NCBI RefSeq assembly: GCF_036226505.1
Contig: NZ_CP108484.1
Span: 5,642,001 to 5,706,000, forward strand
Direction of reading: 5' to 3'
Length of the DNA stretch: 64,000 bases
DNA from: Kitasatospora sp. NBC_01246
GTDB lineage: Bacteria; Actinomycetota; Actinomycetes; Streptomycetales; Streptomycetaceae
This document shows positions 1-8,580 of this stretch, piece by piece. Below the pieces are notes generated by a model. It made no database searches. It was not told the origin of the DNA and worked only from the letters and a program-made list of their open reading frames with translations. A program made the translations under genes and the position numbers. Numbering within the stretch: position 1 is the first letter of the stretch; the number at the start of each line of letters is the position of its first letter.

Positions 1-1449
1 CTTGAGGTCCACGTCGAGCTGGGTACCAAGACCAAGATGTTCTGCGGGTGCTCGACCGAACTGGGTGCCGAGCCGAACAGCCAGGTCTGCCCGACCTGTC
101 TGGGCCTGCCCGGCTCGCTGCCGGTGGTCAACGCCATCGGCGTCGAGTCGGCGATCAAGATCGGCCTGGCGCTGAACTGCGAGATCGCCGAGTGGTGCCG
201 GTTCGCCCGGAAGAACTACTTCTACCCGGACATGCCGAAGAACTTCCAGACCTCGCAGTACGACGAGCCGATCGCCTTCAACGGCTACCTCGACGTGCAG
301 CTGGAGGACGGCTCGACCTTCCGGGTGGAGATCGAGCGCGCCCACATGGAGGAGGACACCGGCAAGTCCAGCCACGTCGGCGGCGCGACCGGCCGGATCC
401 ACGGCGCCACGCACTCGCTGCTCGACTACAACCGGGCCGGCATCCCGCTGATCGAGATCGTCACCAAGCCGATCGAGGGCGCCGGCGAGCGGGCCCCCGA
501 GGTCGCCAAGGCGTACGTCGCCGAGCTGCGTGAGCTGATCAAGGCGCTGGGCGTCTCCGAGGCCCGGATGGACAAGGGCCAGATGCGCTGCGACGTCAAC
601 CTGTCGCTGCGCCCCAACGGCACCGAGAAGTTCGGCACCCGCTCCGAGACCAAGAACGTCAACTCGCTGCGCAGCGTCGAGCGGGCCGCCCGGTTCGAGA
701 TCCAGCGGCACGCCACGGTGCTGGGCGACGGCGGCACGATCGTCCAGGAGACCCGGCACTTCCACGAGGAGGACGGCAGCACCACCGCCGGCCGGATCAA
801 GGACAACGCCGAGGACTACCGCTACTTCCCCGAGCCGGACCTGGTGCCGATCGCGCCGTCCCGCGCCTGGGTGGAGGAGCTGCGCGCCGGTCTGCCCGAG
901 CTGCCGCGGGTGCGCCGGGCCCGGCTGCAGGCCGAGTGGGGCCTGACCGACAAGGACATGCAGTCGGTGCTGAACGCCGGCGCGGTCGAGCCGATCCTGG
1001 AGACCATCGCCGCGGGCGCCCCGGCCGACCAGGCCCGCAAGTGGTGGATGGGCGAGCTGGCCCGCCGGGCCAACGAGACCGGCACCGAGCTGAGCGAGCA
1101 GCCGATCACCCCGGCGCAGGTCGCCCGGGTGACCGCGCTGGTCGCCGAGGGCAAGCTGAACGACAAGCTGGCCCGCCAGGTCATCGAGGCCGTGCTGGCC
1201 GGTGAGGGCGAGCCGGACGAGGTCGTCGAGAAGCGCGGCCTGGCCGTCGTCTCGGACGACTCCGCGCTCGGCGCGGCCGTCGACGAGGCCATCGCCGGCA
1301 ACGAGGCGATCGCCGCCAAGATCCGCGACGGCAAGGTCGCCGCGGTGGGCGCGCTCGTCGGCGCGGTCATGAAGGCCACCCGCGGGCAGGCCGACGCGGC
1401 CCGGGTGAAGGACCTCATCCTGGCGAAGCTCGGCGTGGAAGGGCAGTAG
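1..1449 (+). CDS. gatB: Asp-tRNA(Asn)/Glu-tRNA(Gln) amidotransferase subunit B, 5'-truncated by the window edge
   Basis: GatB is the kinase/glutaminyl-tRNA-binding subunit of GatCAB, which amidates misacylated Glu-tRNA(Gln) or Asp-tRNA(Asn). The reading frame is open from base 1 (LEVHVELGTKTKMFC, the usual N-terminal GatB core), so the start codon lies left of the window and about 482 residues are visible. The zinc-type cysteines are present as CGC near residue 14 and CPTC near residue 31. They are followed by the GatB core (NFQTSQYDEP, HMEEDTGKSSH) and a C-terminal YqeY-like tail (GALVGAVMKATRGQAD) that binds tRNA. It ends at a TAG. gatC and gatA are expected upstream but are outside the window. 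A window with one glutamate-tRNA ligase (gltX) and an indirect Gln pathway is the normal actinobacterial arrangement. Confidence 0.97.
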   Translation, partial: LEVHVELGTKTKMFCGCSTELGAEPNSQVCPTCLGLPGSLPVVNAIGVESAIKIGLALNCEIAEWCRFARKNYFYPDMPKNFQTSQYDEPIAFNGYLDVQLEDGSTFRVEIERAHMEEDTGKSSHVGGATGRIHGATHSLLDYNRAGIPLIEIVTKPIEGAGERAPEVAKAYVAELRELIKALGVSEARMDKGQMRCDVNLSLRPNGTEKFGTRSETKNVNSLRSVERAARFEIQRHATVLGDGGTIVQETRHFHEEDGSTTAGRIKDNAEDYRYFPEPDLVPIAPSRAWVEELRAGLPELPRVRRARLQAEWGLTDKDMQSVLNAGAVEPILETIAAGAPADQARKWWMGELARRANETGTELSEQPITPAQVARVTALVAEGKLNDKLARQVIEAVLAGEGEPDEVVEKRGLAVVSDDSALGAAVDEAIAGNEAIAAKIRDGKVAAVGALVGAVMKATRGQADAARVKDLILAKLGVEGQ

Positions 1450-1495
1450 GCACTACCTGAAGAAGCTCGGTGCCGACCGGATCCGACCACGGTTT

Positions 1496-1528
1496 CTAAG
1501 GCATCTAAGGCTTTCTAAGGTGCCTTAG
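1496..1528. repeat. CTAAGG repeat cluster downstream of gatB
   Basis: CTAAGG occurs three times at 1496, 1505 and 1515, about one helical turn apart, followed by the inverted CCTTAG at 1523. CTAAG recurs in the loop of the adjacent terminator (1554) and at about 1600. This may be a protein-binding array or a decayed repeat. No function is known to me. Confidence 0.4.
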
Positions 1529-1537
1529 TGCGCTCAG

Positions 1538-1575
1538 GGCCCGGATCCACCCCCTAAGTGGGGTGGATCCGGGCC
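1538..1575 (+). terminator. Intrinsic terminator after gatB
   Basis: There is a 16-bp perfect stem (1538-1553 with 1560-1575, outer end GGCCCGGATCC) with a short loop containing CCTAAG, followed by TTT. It separates gatB from the next gene. Confidence 0.75.
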
Positions 1576-1707
1576 TTTGCCGTTCCAGGCCGCCCGACCT
1601 AAGGCGCAGGCCGCCCGGAACATCGGGCAAGGTGCCGATGTGGCGCACCCCCCTGGGGGAGGAGGCTTTACCTCAGAACGAGAGAGACCACCACGAGGGG
1701 AAACACC

Positions 1708-1866
1708 GTGTTCGAGTACGAGCTCATCCAGCACCAGGTGCGGGAACTCCACGCCCAGGCCGACCACCAGCGCCTGGTCCGCGAGGCCAAGGGCGACCGC
1801 CGCGGCCTGCGCCGACTGCCCGCCGTCCGCTCCGAGCGGCGCGCCGCGCGTCTGCGCGAGTGCTGA
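1708..1866 (+). CDS. Small basic orphan protein, 52 residues
   Basis: A GTG-started reading frame with a good ribosome binding site (GAGGGG, 8 bases upstream) encodes a 52-residue, strongly charged and probably helical protein. It begins MFEYELIQHQVRELHAQ and ends in an arginine-rich tail (RSERRAARLREC). The C-terminal residue is a lone cysteine. There is no signal peptide, membrane segment or known domain. It stands alone between the gatB terminator and the LuxR-type regulator. Small proteins of this style (EYELxQxRxxEL...) recur in streptomycete genomes, but I know no function. Third positions are mostly G/C and the site is well formed, so I consider it real. Confidence 0.6.
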   Translation: MFEYELIQHQVRELHAQADHQRLVREAKGDRRGLRRLPAVRSERRAARLREC

Positions 1867-1997
1867 CGGGTCGACACCCGGCCGGGGCCGGGACGGAGAT
1901 GGAAGGGGAGGTGCGATCCAGCGCCTCCCCTTCCGGGCGTCCGAGGGCCGGGATAACCGATCGGCCCGGCCCGGACGGTTATGGCATGCTCGCCTCC

Positions 1998-4900
1998 ATG
2001 CAGCAGATATCGGTGAGTCCCGTCTTCGTCGGCCGCGGCACCGAGATCACCGAACTGGGCGAGGCGCTGCGGCGGGCCGGGGAGGGGAAGCCGCAGACCG
2101 TCCTGATCGGCGGCGAGGCGGGCGTCGGCAAGACCAGGCTGCTGGAGGAGTTCCTCGACCGGTGCTGCGCGGACGAGGGCGTGGTCACCACCGTCGGCGG
2201 CTGTCTGGAGGTCGGCGCCGAGGGGCTGCCGTACGCGCCGCTGGCCACCGCGCTGCGCCGGCTGCACCGGGGGCTGGGCGCCGAGCTGGAGGCCGCCGCG
2301 GCCGGCAGCGAGGGCCACCTCGCCCGGCTGCTGCCCGACTTCGGCGAGGCCGACGGCGAACCCAACGACGAGTACGGCCGGGCCCGGCTGTTCGAGCACA
2401 CCGCGAGGCTGTTCGAGCGGCTCGGCACGGACCGTACCCTCGTGCTCGCGGTCGAGGACCTGCACTGGTCCGACCGTTCGACCCGGGAGCTCTTCACCTA
2501 CCTGGTCCGCACCCTGCACCGGGCCCGCGTGCTGCTGGTGGCCACCTACCGCACCGACGACCTGCACCGCCGCCACCCGCTGCGGCCCTTCCTCGCCGAG
2601 CTGGAGCGGCTGCGCACCGTCCAGCGGATGGAGCTGGAGCGGTTCGGCCCGGGCGAGGTGGCCGAGCAGCTGGCCGGCATCCTCGGCACCGCCGACCCCG
2701 ACCGGCAGCTGGTCGACCGGATCCACCGCCGCTCCGAGGGCAACCCGTTCTTCGTCGAGGAGCTCGCCACCTCCTTCCAGTCCGGCTGCTCGGCCGGGCT
2801 CACCGACTCGCTGCGGGACATCCTGCTGGTCCGGGTCGAGGCGCTGGACGAGGAGACCCAGCGGGTGCTGCGGATCGCCGCCGAGGGCGGCTCCTACGTC
2901 GAGCACGCGCTGCTGGCCGCGGTGCTGGACGACGAGGAGGAGCTGATCGAGTCGCTGCGCGCGGCCGTCGGCGCCAACATCCTGCGCCCGGACACCGACG
3001 GGGACGGCTACCGGTTCCGGCACGCCCTCGTCCGGGAGGCGGTCTCGGACGACCTGCTGCCCGGCGAGCGGCACCGGATCAACCGCCGCTTCGCCACCGC
3101 CCTGGAGCAGCAGCCGCACCTGGTCGGCTGCGACGTCCGGCCGGCCCGGCTGGCCAACTACTGGTACCACGCGCACGATCCGGTCCGGGCCCTGCCGAGC
3201 GCCCTGGACGCCGCCCGGGCGGCCCGCCGGCGCAACGCCTTCGCCGAGCAGCTGCGGATGCTGGAGCGCGCCCTGGAGCTGTGGGACGAGGTCTCCGAGG
3301 ACGTCCTGGCGCACACCCTGCGCCCCTACGACTGGGCCGAGACCTACCCGCCCTGCTCCTGCGACGTGGACACCCACGACGGCGACTGCGAGCGGCTGCA
3401 ACTGGTCGACGTCCTCGCCGAGGCGGTGGTCGCGGCCCGGCGCAGCGGGGACCGCGAGCGCGGGCTGAGCCTCTCCCGGCGGGCGCTGAAGCTGGTCGAC
3501 GAGAACCGCGACCCGGCCCGGGCCGCCTGGTTCCGGATGAACCGGGCCCGGATGTTCGGCCACCTCAACCGCTCCAAGGACCAGGACGAGGCGGCCTACG
3601 CCCGGCGGCTGGTCGAGCACCTGCCGCCGTCCGCGGTGCAGGCCGAGGTGTTCGCGCTGAGCGCCGGCATCGCCATGCTCAACAACCCGACCGGCGAGAG
3701 CGTCGAACTCGCCGAGCGGGCCGCGGCGATCGCCCGCCAGGTCGGCGCGCACGCCGTCGAGCAGCACGCCCGGATGACGCTCGGCACGCTCCGCCACGAC
3801 CTGGGCAACGACCCCGAGGCCGCCGTCACCGAGCTGACCGAGGCGCTCGCCGCCACCCGTGGGCTCGGCGTCCCCGACCTGATGCTCCGCGGCCTCAACA
3901 ACCTGGCCAGCCTGCTGCAGTCGCTCGGCCGCGCGGAGGAGGCGGTGGCGCTCGCCCGCGAGGGGCTGGAGACGGCGGACGGCACCGGCCTGCTGCGCAA
4001 CATCGGCACCCTGCTGCTCGGCAACCTCGCCGAGGCGCTGCTCGACCTGGGCCGGACCGGGGAGGCGGCCGAGCTGCTGGCCGGCGCCGAGCGGACCCAG
4101 TACCCGGGCAGCCACGCCGAGTTCCTCGACCGGCTGCGGGGCGAGCTGGCCCTGCTGCGCGGGGACCTCCCGGCGGCGGCCGGCATGCTGGCCCAGGCCC
4201 GGGCCTCGGACCGGGTCTGCCAGGTCCAGCACTCGGTGCCGATCTCCCGGCTCGCGGTGCTGATCGCCGCCCGCGGCGGGCGGCCGCTGGAGGCGCGGGC
4301 CGAACTGCTCGCGGTGATCGGGGGCCCCGTTCCGGCCGGGAACGAGGCCGCGCTCTACCCGCTGCTGATCGACGGGGCCGCGGCCGAGGCCGACGGCCGG
4401 GGCCTGCCGGAGGCCGATCCGGGCCGGCCCGCGGTGCTGGCCAGGATCGCCGAGGTGGCCGCCGGGCTGACTCCCAAGGCGCCGCTGCACCACGGCTGGG
4501 CGCGCCTGCTGGAGGCCGAACTGGCCCGGGCCGAGGGCCTGGACACCCCGGCGCAGTGGGCCGTCGCCGTCGAGGCGCTGCGGCCGGCCGGGCTGCCCGG
4601 CCCGCTGGCGGCGGCCCTGCTGCGGGCCGGCGAGGCCGGAGTGCTGGCCGGCGACCGGGAGGCCGGGGCGGCCCTGCTCCGCGAGGCCCGGACGCTGGCC
4701 CGGGCCCGGTCGGACAGCGCGCTGCTGGCCGAGATCAACGGCCTGGCCGAGCGGGCCGGTCTGGCGCTGACCGCCCGTGCGGCGAGGGCCGCCGCGGTGC
4801 CCGCGGTCGGCGACTCCTTCGGGCTCACCCCCCGTGAGCGGGACGTGCTCCGGTTGCTCGCCCGGGGCCGTACCAACCGGCAGATCGCGGAGGAGCTGTA

Positions 4901-5036
4901 CATCTCGCCGAAGACCGCGAGCGTGCACGTCTCCAACATCCTCGGCAAGCTCGCGGTGGCCGGCCGGGGCGAGGCCGCCGCACTGGCGCACCGCCTGCGG
5001 CTCTTCCCGGACGAGCCGGCGCTGGCCGGCCGCTGA
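1998..5036 (+). CDS. Large ATP-binding LuxR-family (LAL-type) transcriptional regulator
   Basis: This is a 1012-residue LAL-type regulator. The N-terminal AAA ATPase has a Walker A (GGEAGVGKTRLL, about residues 38-49) and a Walker B followed by the usual HW (LVLAVEDLHW, about 148-157). The long middle is made of TPR-like helices (residues about 400-930). The C-terminal LuxR helix-turn-helix lies at about 942-990 (LTPRERDVLRLLARGRTNRQ, then SPKTASVHVSNIL). Such proteins act as ATP-dependent activators, often of secondary metabolism or sugar use; the target here is unknown. The start chosen is ATG 1998; an in-frame ATG at 1986 is possible. The open frame further upstream runs through the small gene at 1708 and is not coding. 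An unusual cysteine-rich loop, CSCDVDTHDGDC, sits near residues 452-465 and could bind a metal. It is monocistronic, with a hairpin after the stop. Confidence 0.92.
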   Translation: MQQISVSPVFVGRGTEITELGEALRRAGEGKPQTVLIGGEAGVGKTRLLEEFLDRCCADEGVVTTVGGCLEVGAEGLPYAPLATALRRLHRGLGAELEAAAAGSEGHLARLLPDFGEADGEPNDEYGRARLFEHTARLFERLGTDRTLVLAVEDLHWSDRSTRELFTYLVRTLHRARVLLVATYRTDDLHRRHPLRPFLAELERLRTVQRMELERFGPGEVAEQLAGILGTADPDRQLVDRIHRRSEGNPFFVEELATSFQSGCSAGLTDSLRDILLVRVEALDEETQRVLRIAAEGGSYVEHALLAAVLDDEEELIESLRAAVGANILRPDTDGDGYRFRHALVREAVSDDLLPGERHRINRRFATALEQQPHLVGCDVRPARLANYWYHAHDPVRALPSALDAARAARRRNAFAEQLRMLERALELWDEVSEDVLAHTLRPYDWAETYPPCSCDVDTHDGDCERLQLVDVLAEAVVAARRSGDRERGLSLSRRALKLVDENRDPARAAWFRMNRARMFGHLNRSKDQDEAAYARRLVEHLPPSAVQAEVFALSAGIAMLNNPTGESVELAERAAAIARQVGAHAVEQHARMTLGTLRHDLGNDPEAAVTELTEALAATRGLGVPDLMLRGLNNLASLLQSLGRAEEAVALAREGLETADGTGLLRNIGTLLLGNLAEALLDLGRTGEAAELLAGAERTQYPGSHAEFLDRLRGELALLRGDLPAAAGMLAQARASDRVCQVQHSVPISRLAVLIAARGGRPLEARAELLAVIGGPVPAGNEAALYPLLIDGAAAEADGRGLPEADPGRPAVLARIAEVAAGLTPKAPLHHGWARLLEAELARAEGLDTPAQWAVAVEALRPAGLPGPLAAALLRAGEAGVLAGDREAGAALLREARTLARARSDSALLAEINGLAERAGLALTARAARAAAVPAVGDSFGLTPRERDVLRLLARGRTNRQIAEELYISPKTASVHVSNILGKLAVAGRGEAAALAHRLRLFPDEPALAGR

Positions 5037-5053
5037 CCCGCACGCTCGCCGGT

Positions 5054-5090
5054 GACCACCGGCCGGACCTGCCCGGACCGGCCGGTGGTC
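5054..5090 (+). terminator. Hairpin terminator after the LuxR-type regulator
   Basis: GACCACCGGCC (5054-5064) pairs perfectly with 5080-5090 and is extended by two inner G-C pairs. There is no U-tract, which is common in high-GC actinomycetes. Confidence 0.55.
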
Positions 5091-5411
5091 GCCGGACCCC
5101 GCCGCGTGCTCCCGTGCGCGCCGCGTGAGCCCCCGCCCGCACGCCCCCGCCAACCGGCCCGATCCGGCGGAATCGGGTGCATTTCACCACCCTTTCACCA
5201 TTACTCTAAGTTGAGTGTGCGTGTCATTGAGTGACCGAAGTGGTGTAGGGTCCCGAGTGGGAACATCGGTGCGGTGCGTCGGCCGGCAGGCCGCCCACCC
5301 CCTGGGCCATCGCCCTGACGGGGCGCCTGGTCACCGCGTACGGCCATCAGGTGCGCGGCCGGTGGCCCGTGGCCGGGGCGCCAGGCTCCGGGTCGGAGGG
5401 GGAGAGGCCGA
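5091..5411. other. Intergenic region upstream of the GGDEF/EAL gene
   Basis: About 320 bases without a gene. Bases 5185-5250 are less GC-rich and probably hold the promoter. A TAGGGT at 5246-5251 is a plausible -10 box, but no well-spaced -35 is visible. No other structure is seen. Confidence 0.35.
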
Positions 5412-8400
5412 GTGAGCTCCACCGATGCGGTGCTGCCCGGAGCCGGACGGTCGGGCGTACCGGACGCCGACCTGTCCGCAGCCGTCCGGCGCGGCCCGGT
5501 CCGCCGACTGCTGTACAGCCGATCCCTGCCCGGCACCGTGCTCGGCGCCCTCTGCCTGGCGTACGCACTGGGCGCGTCCCTCGGCTGGGGTTCACGCCAA
5601 CTCTCCGTCTTCATGGGGGACTTCGGCCTGGCGGCGGCCGCGCTCGCGGCCGCGCTGTCCTGTCTGACGTACGCCTGTACGGTCGGCGGCCCGGCCCGCT
5701 CGGCCTGGCTGCTGTTCGGCCTCTCCTCGCTCATGGTCGCGTTCGGCAACGCCACCTGGGGCTGGTACGAGCTGGTCGAACCCGGCAAGCAGCCGCAGGA
5801 CTCGCTCGCCGAGTTCGCCTTCCTGCTGTTCGCCCCGCTCGCCATCACCGGCGTGCTGGTGCTCTCCCAGCGCCCGCGCAGCGCCGCCGGCTGGCTCTGC
5901 CTGCTGCTGGACGGCTGGCTGGTGGCCGGCTCGCTGTTCACCCTGAGCTGGAGCCTGGCACTCGGCCGGATCGCCGCCGGCGCGGACGGCTCCGTGGTGG
6001 CGCTGGCGACCAACCTGGCCTACCCGGTGCTGGACATCCTGCTGGTCAGTCTGGTGGTCGGGCTGCGCTTCGGCGGCCGCGACGGCAACCGGGCCGCGGT
6101 GCACACCGCGATGATCGCGCTCGCCGTGACGGTGCTCTGCGACGCCCTCTTCACCTCGCCGGAGCTGAAGAGCAACTACCACTCGGGGGAGCTGCTGGAC
6201 GCCGGCTGGTTCGCCGGCAGCCTGCTGCTGGCCTGGGCCCCGTGGTCGCCGCGCTGGCGCCGTCCGCTGCGCGAGCACCCCTCGGTCGGCGGCCTGCCGC
6301 GCCGCCGGGTGGCCACCACCTTCAGCGCGCTCACCCCGTACGCGGCGGCCGCCGTCTGCACCGCCGGGATCCTCTACAACGCCCTCGGCGGGCGGCCCCT
6401 GGACCGGGTGGTGGCCGCGGCCGCCTGCACCGTCGGCCTGGCGCTGATCCTGCGCCAGGGCGTGATGCTGCTGGACAACCTCTCGCTGGCGCAGGAGCTC
6501 GCCCACAAGGAGGCGCACTTCCGCTCCCTGGTGCAGGGCTCCAGCGACGTCATCATGATCGCCGGCGCCAACGGCGTGCTCTCCTACGTGTCCCCGGCCG
6601 CGCTCGGCGTCTACGGGCGGGATCCGGAGGAGCTGGTCGGCGGCAACCTGCTGGACCTCGTGCACCCCGAGGACGTGGACCGGGTGCTCGCGGAGGTCCG
6701 CCGCTTCCTGGCCCGGGGCCGGCTCGCCGCGCTCCGCTCGCCCGCCGCCGCCGAGCCGTCCGCGGCCCGGGTGGAGTGCCGGATCAGCTCCGGCGCCGGC
6801 GAGTGGCTGCACGTCGAGTCCACCGTCAACCGGTACCGCGACGGCCTGATCCTGAACAGCCGGGACGTCACCGAACGCGTCATACTGCAGGCCCAGTTGC
6901 AGCACAACGCCTTCCACGACCCGCTCACCGACCTGCCCAACCGGGCGCTGTTCGCCCAACGGCTGCGCGCCGCCCTCGCCACCCGCGGCCAGCAGGGCGG
7001 CGCGGGCGCCGGGATCGCCGTGCTCTTCCTCGACCTGGACGGCTTCAAGGCGGTCAACGACAGCGCCGGCCACCAGGTCGGCGACGAACTGCTGGTGCAG
7101 GCCGCCCGCCGGCTGCAGGGCGCGGTGCGCAGCGGCGACACCGTCGCCCGGTTCGGCGGGGACGAGTTCGCGGCGCTGGTCTGCGGCCCGCTCGGCCGGC
7201 TGCAGGTCCAGGAACTCGCCGAGCGGCTGCGGATCGCCCTCTCCGAGCCGTACTGGATCGGCGGCGCCGAACTCAGCGTCGCGGCCAGCATCGGCATCTC
7301 CTTCGGCACCCCCGAGCGCGGCCCGGCCGCCGATCCCCGGGCCGCCACCGACGAGCTGATGCGCAACGCCGACCTCGCGATGTACCGGGCCAAGTCCGAG
7401 GGCAAGGGCCGGGTGGTGCTCTACACCCCGGCGATGCGGGCCGACCTGGAGCGCCGCACCGAGCTGGAGGAGCGGCTGCGGGTGGCCGTCCGCGAGGGCG
7501 GCTTCACACTGCTCCACCAGCCGGTGGTGGACCTCGGGACCGGCGCCGTCACCGGCGTCGAGGCCCAGGCCCGCTGGCGCTCCGCGCAGGGCCTGCTGCT
7601 CACCCCCGCCGAGTTCCTGCGCTCCGCCGAGCACGGGGACGCGGCCACCCGGTTCTCCCGCTGGCTTATCCACGAGGCGGTGACGGCCGCCGCGCTGCGC
7701 CGCGGGCTGCCGGCGAGAACCCGCTCGGCGCCGGCCCCGGTGCCGGTGTCGGTCCGGCTCTCGGCGCAGCGCCTCTGCTCGCCCGGCATGTACGAGGCGG
7801 TGGTCGCGGCGCTGCGCGACACCGGGCTGCCGGCCGGCCACCTGGTGGTCGAGGTGGCCCGGATGGGCCCGGACGCGCTGGCCGACGAACTCGGCCGCCG
7901 GCTGGCCGCGCTGCGCCGGCTCGGCGTCTCGACCGCGCTGGCCGGCTTCGGGGCGGGCAACGGCTCGCTGGGGGCGCTCGCCCGGCTGCCCTTCGACAGC
8001 CTCAAACTGGACCGCACGCTGGTCCAGGACCTCGGTGACTCGCCGCTCGGCCGGACGCTGGCCGGGCACGCGCTGCGGCTCGGCCGGGACCTCGGCCTGG
8101 TGACCGCGGCCGAGGGGGTGGACCTGCCGCGCCAGGTGGCCGTCCTCCAGGAGCTTGGCTGCCGGCAGGGCCAGGGGTCGGCCTTCGCCCCGCCGCTGGA
8201 CGAGACCCGGCTGCGGCGGGCGCTGGTGCGCCGTTCCTACCCGCTGCCGCGCCCGCTCGGCTCGCTCTCGGCGCGGCGCGCGTACCTGGCCGCGGACACC
8301 CGGACGGGTGGCCGCGGCGAGCCCGGCGCGGGCCGGTCCGGGCCCTCTCACAGCCCCTCCGACCTGCCCGAACACCGGGCCGCCGCCGGCCCGGGGCACG

Positions 8401-8435
8401 GTCCGCATGGCGAGACTGTCGTCCCACCTGCTTGA
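5412..8435 (+). CDS. Membrane-anchored PAS-GGDEF-EAL protein (c-di-GMP metabolism) with degenerate EAL
   Basis: This 1007-residue protein has about ten transmembrane segments (residues about 40-356), a PAS domain (about 367-486; SPAALGVYGRDPEELVG), a GGDEF domain and a C-terminal EAL domain. The diguanylate cyclase site is intact (RFGGDEF, about 580-586) and the product-inhibition RxxD (RSGD) lies the correct distance upstream. The EAL half (about 690-943) looks catalytically dead: EAL is EAQ, the metal-binding Asn of the NLS segment is Arg (VRLSAQ), the ETE-like segment reads EVARMG, and the DDFG metal ligands are replaced (LAGFGAG). I therefore expect c-di-GMP synthesis only, with the EAL half as a sensor or scaffold. 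It starts at GTG 5412 behind a GGAGGGGGAGAGG site. From memory, the S. coelicolor gene at this position (SCO5511, called cdgE) has the same architecture. c-di-GMP controls development through BldD in this family. Confidence 0.93.
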   Translation: MSSTDAVLPGAGRSGVPDADLSAAVRRGPVRRLLYSRSLPGTVLGALCLAYALGASLGWGSRQLSVFMGDFGLAAAALAAALSCLTYACTVGGPARSAWLLFGLSSLMVAFGNATWGWYELVEPGKQPQDSLAEFAFLLFAPLAITGVLVLSQRPRSAAGWLCLLLDGWLVAGSLFTLSWSLALGRIAAGADGSVVALATNLAYPVLDILLVSLVVGLRFGGRDGNRAAVHTAMIALAVTVLCDALFTSPELKSNYHSGELLDAGWFAGSLLLAWAPWSPRWRRPLREHPSVGGLPRRRVATTFSALTPYAAAAVCTAGILYNALGGRPLDRVVAAAACTVGLALILRQGVMLLDNLSLAQELAHKEAHFRSLVQGSSDVIMIAGANGVLSYVSPAALGVYGRDPEELVGGNLLDLVHPEDVDRVLAEVRRFLARGRLAALRSPAAAEPSAARVECRISSGAGEWLHVESTVNRYRDGLILNSRDVTERVILQAQLQHNAFHDPLTDLPNRALFAQRLRAALATRGQQGGAGAGIAVLFLDLDGFKAVNDSAGHQVGDELLVQAARRLQGAVRSGDTVARFGGDEFAALVCGPLGRLQVQELAERLRIALSEPYWIGGAELSVAASIGISFGTPERGPAADPRAATDELMRNADLAMYRAKSEGKGRVVLYTPAMRADLERRTELEERLRVAVREGGFTLLHQPVVDLGTGAVTGVEAQARWRSAQGLLLTPAEFLRSAEHGDAATRFSRWLIHEAVTAAALRRGLPARTRSAPAPVPVSVRLSAQRLCSPGMYEAVVAALRDTGLPAGHLVVEVARMGPDALADELGRRLAALRRLGVSTALAGFGAGNGSLGALARLPFDSLKLDRTLVQDLGDSPLGRTLAGHALRLGRDLGLVTAAEGVDLPRQVAVLQELGCRQGQGSAFAPPLDETRLRRALVRRSYPLPRPLGSLSARRAYLAADTRTGGRGEPGAGRSGPSHSPSDLPEHRAAAGPGHGPHGETVVPPA

Positions 8436-8468
8436 CAGTCGACCCCGCACGGGAGGAAGGTCGTTGCC

Positions 8469-8510
8469 ATGCGCACCCGAATTCTCGTACTTGGCGGGCG
8501 CGTCGGCTGA
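8469..8510 (+). CDS. ilvB leader peptide, 13 residues
   Basis: An ATG behind AGGAAGG (8453-8459) opens the short frame MRTRILVLGGRVG. Five of its 13 residues are Ile, Leu or Val in tight order (ILVL, then V). It is followed at once by a 7-bp hairpin (8509-8515 with 8522-8528) and then by a U-rich terminator, before ilvB. This is the layout of ribosome-mediated attenuation: stalling at scarce branched-chain aminoacyl-tRNA would favour an antiterminator. Actinobacterial ilvB leaders of this kind have been predicted before. It is too short for ordinary gene calling. Confidence 0.8.
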   Translation: MRTRILVLGGRVG

Positions 8511-8547
8511 GCGGGCGATGCCCCGCTCGTGACAGACCGACGCGCCA

Positions 8548-8580
8548 CCCCTCGCATGCCCTTGGCACGAGGGGTTTTTT
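8548..8580 (+). terminator. Attenuator terminator of the ilvBNC operon
   Basis: CCCCTCG (8548-8554) pairs with CGAGGGG (8568-8574), with an inner TGCC/GGCA extension, and is followed directly by six T. It lies between the leader peptide and ilvB, so it would stop transcription unless an alternative fold forms. Confidence 0.8.

Noticed and set aside
1563..1997. N-terminal extension of the LuxR-type regulator by 145 codons
   Set aside because: It crosses the gatB terminator and the small gene at 1708, and its sequence is Arg/Pro-rich noise. The ATPase domain starts soon after ATG 1998.
5592..8450. A 952-codon open frame on the minus strand, and similar very long antisense frames opposite ilvB, the subtilase, cvnA and recG
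   Set aside because: They lie exactly opposite well-supported genes, show low-complexity Ala/Arg/Gly/Pro translations and no family motifs. They come from the lack of stop codons in very GC-rich DNA.
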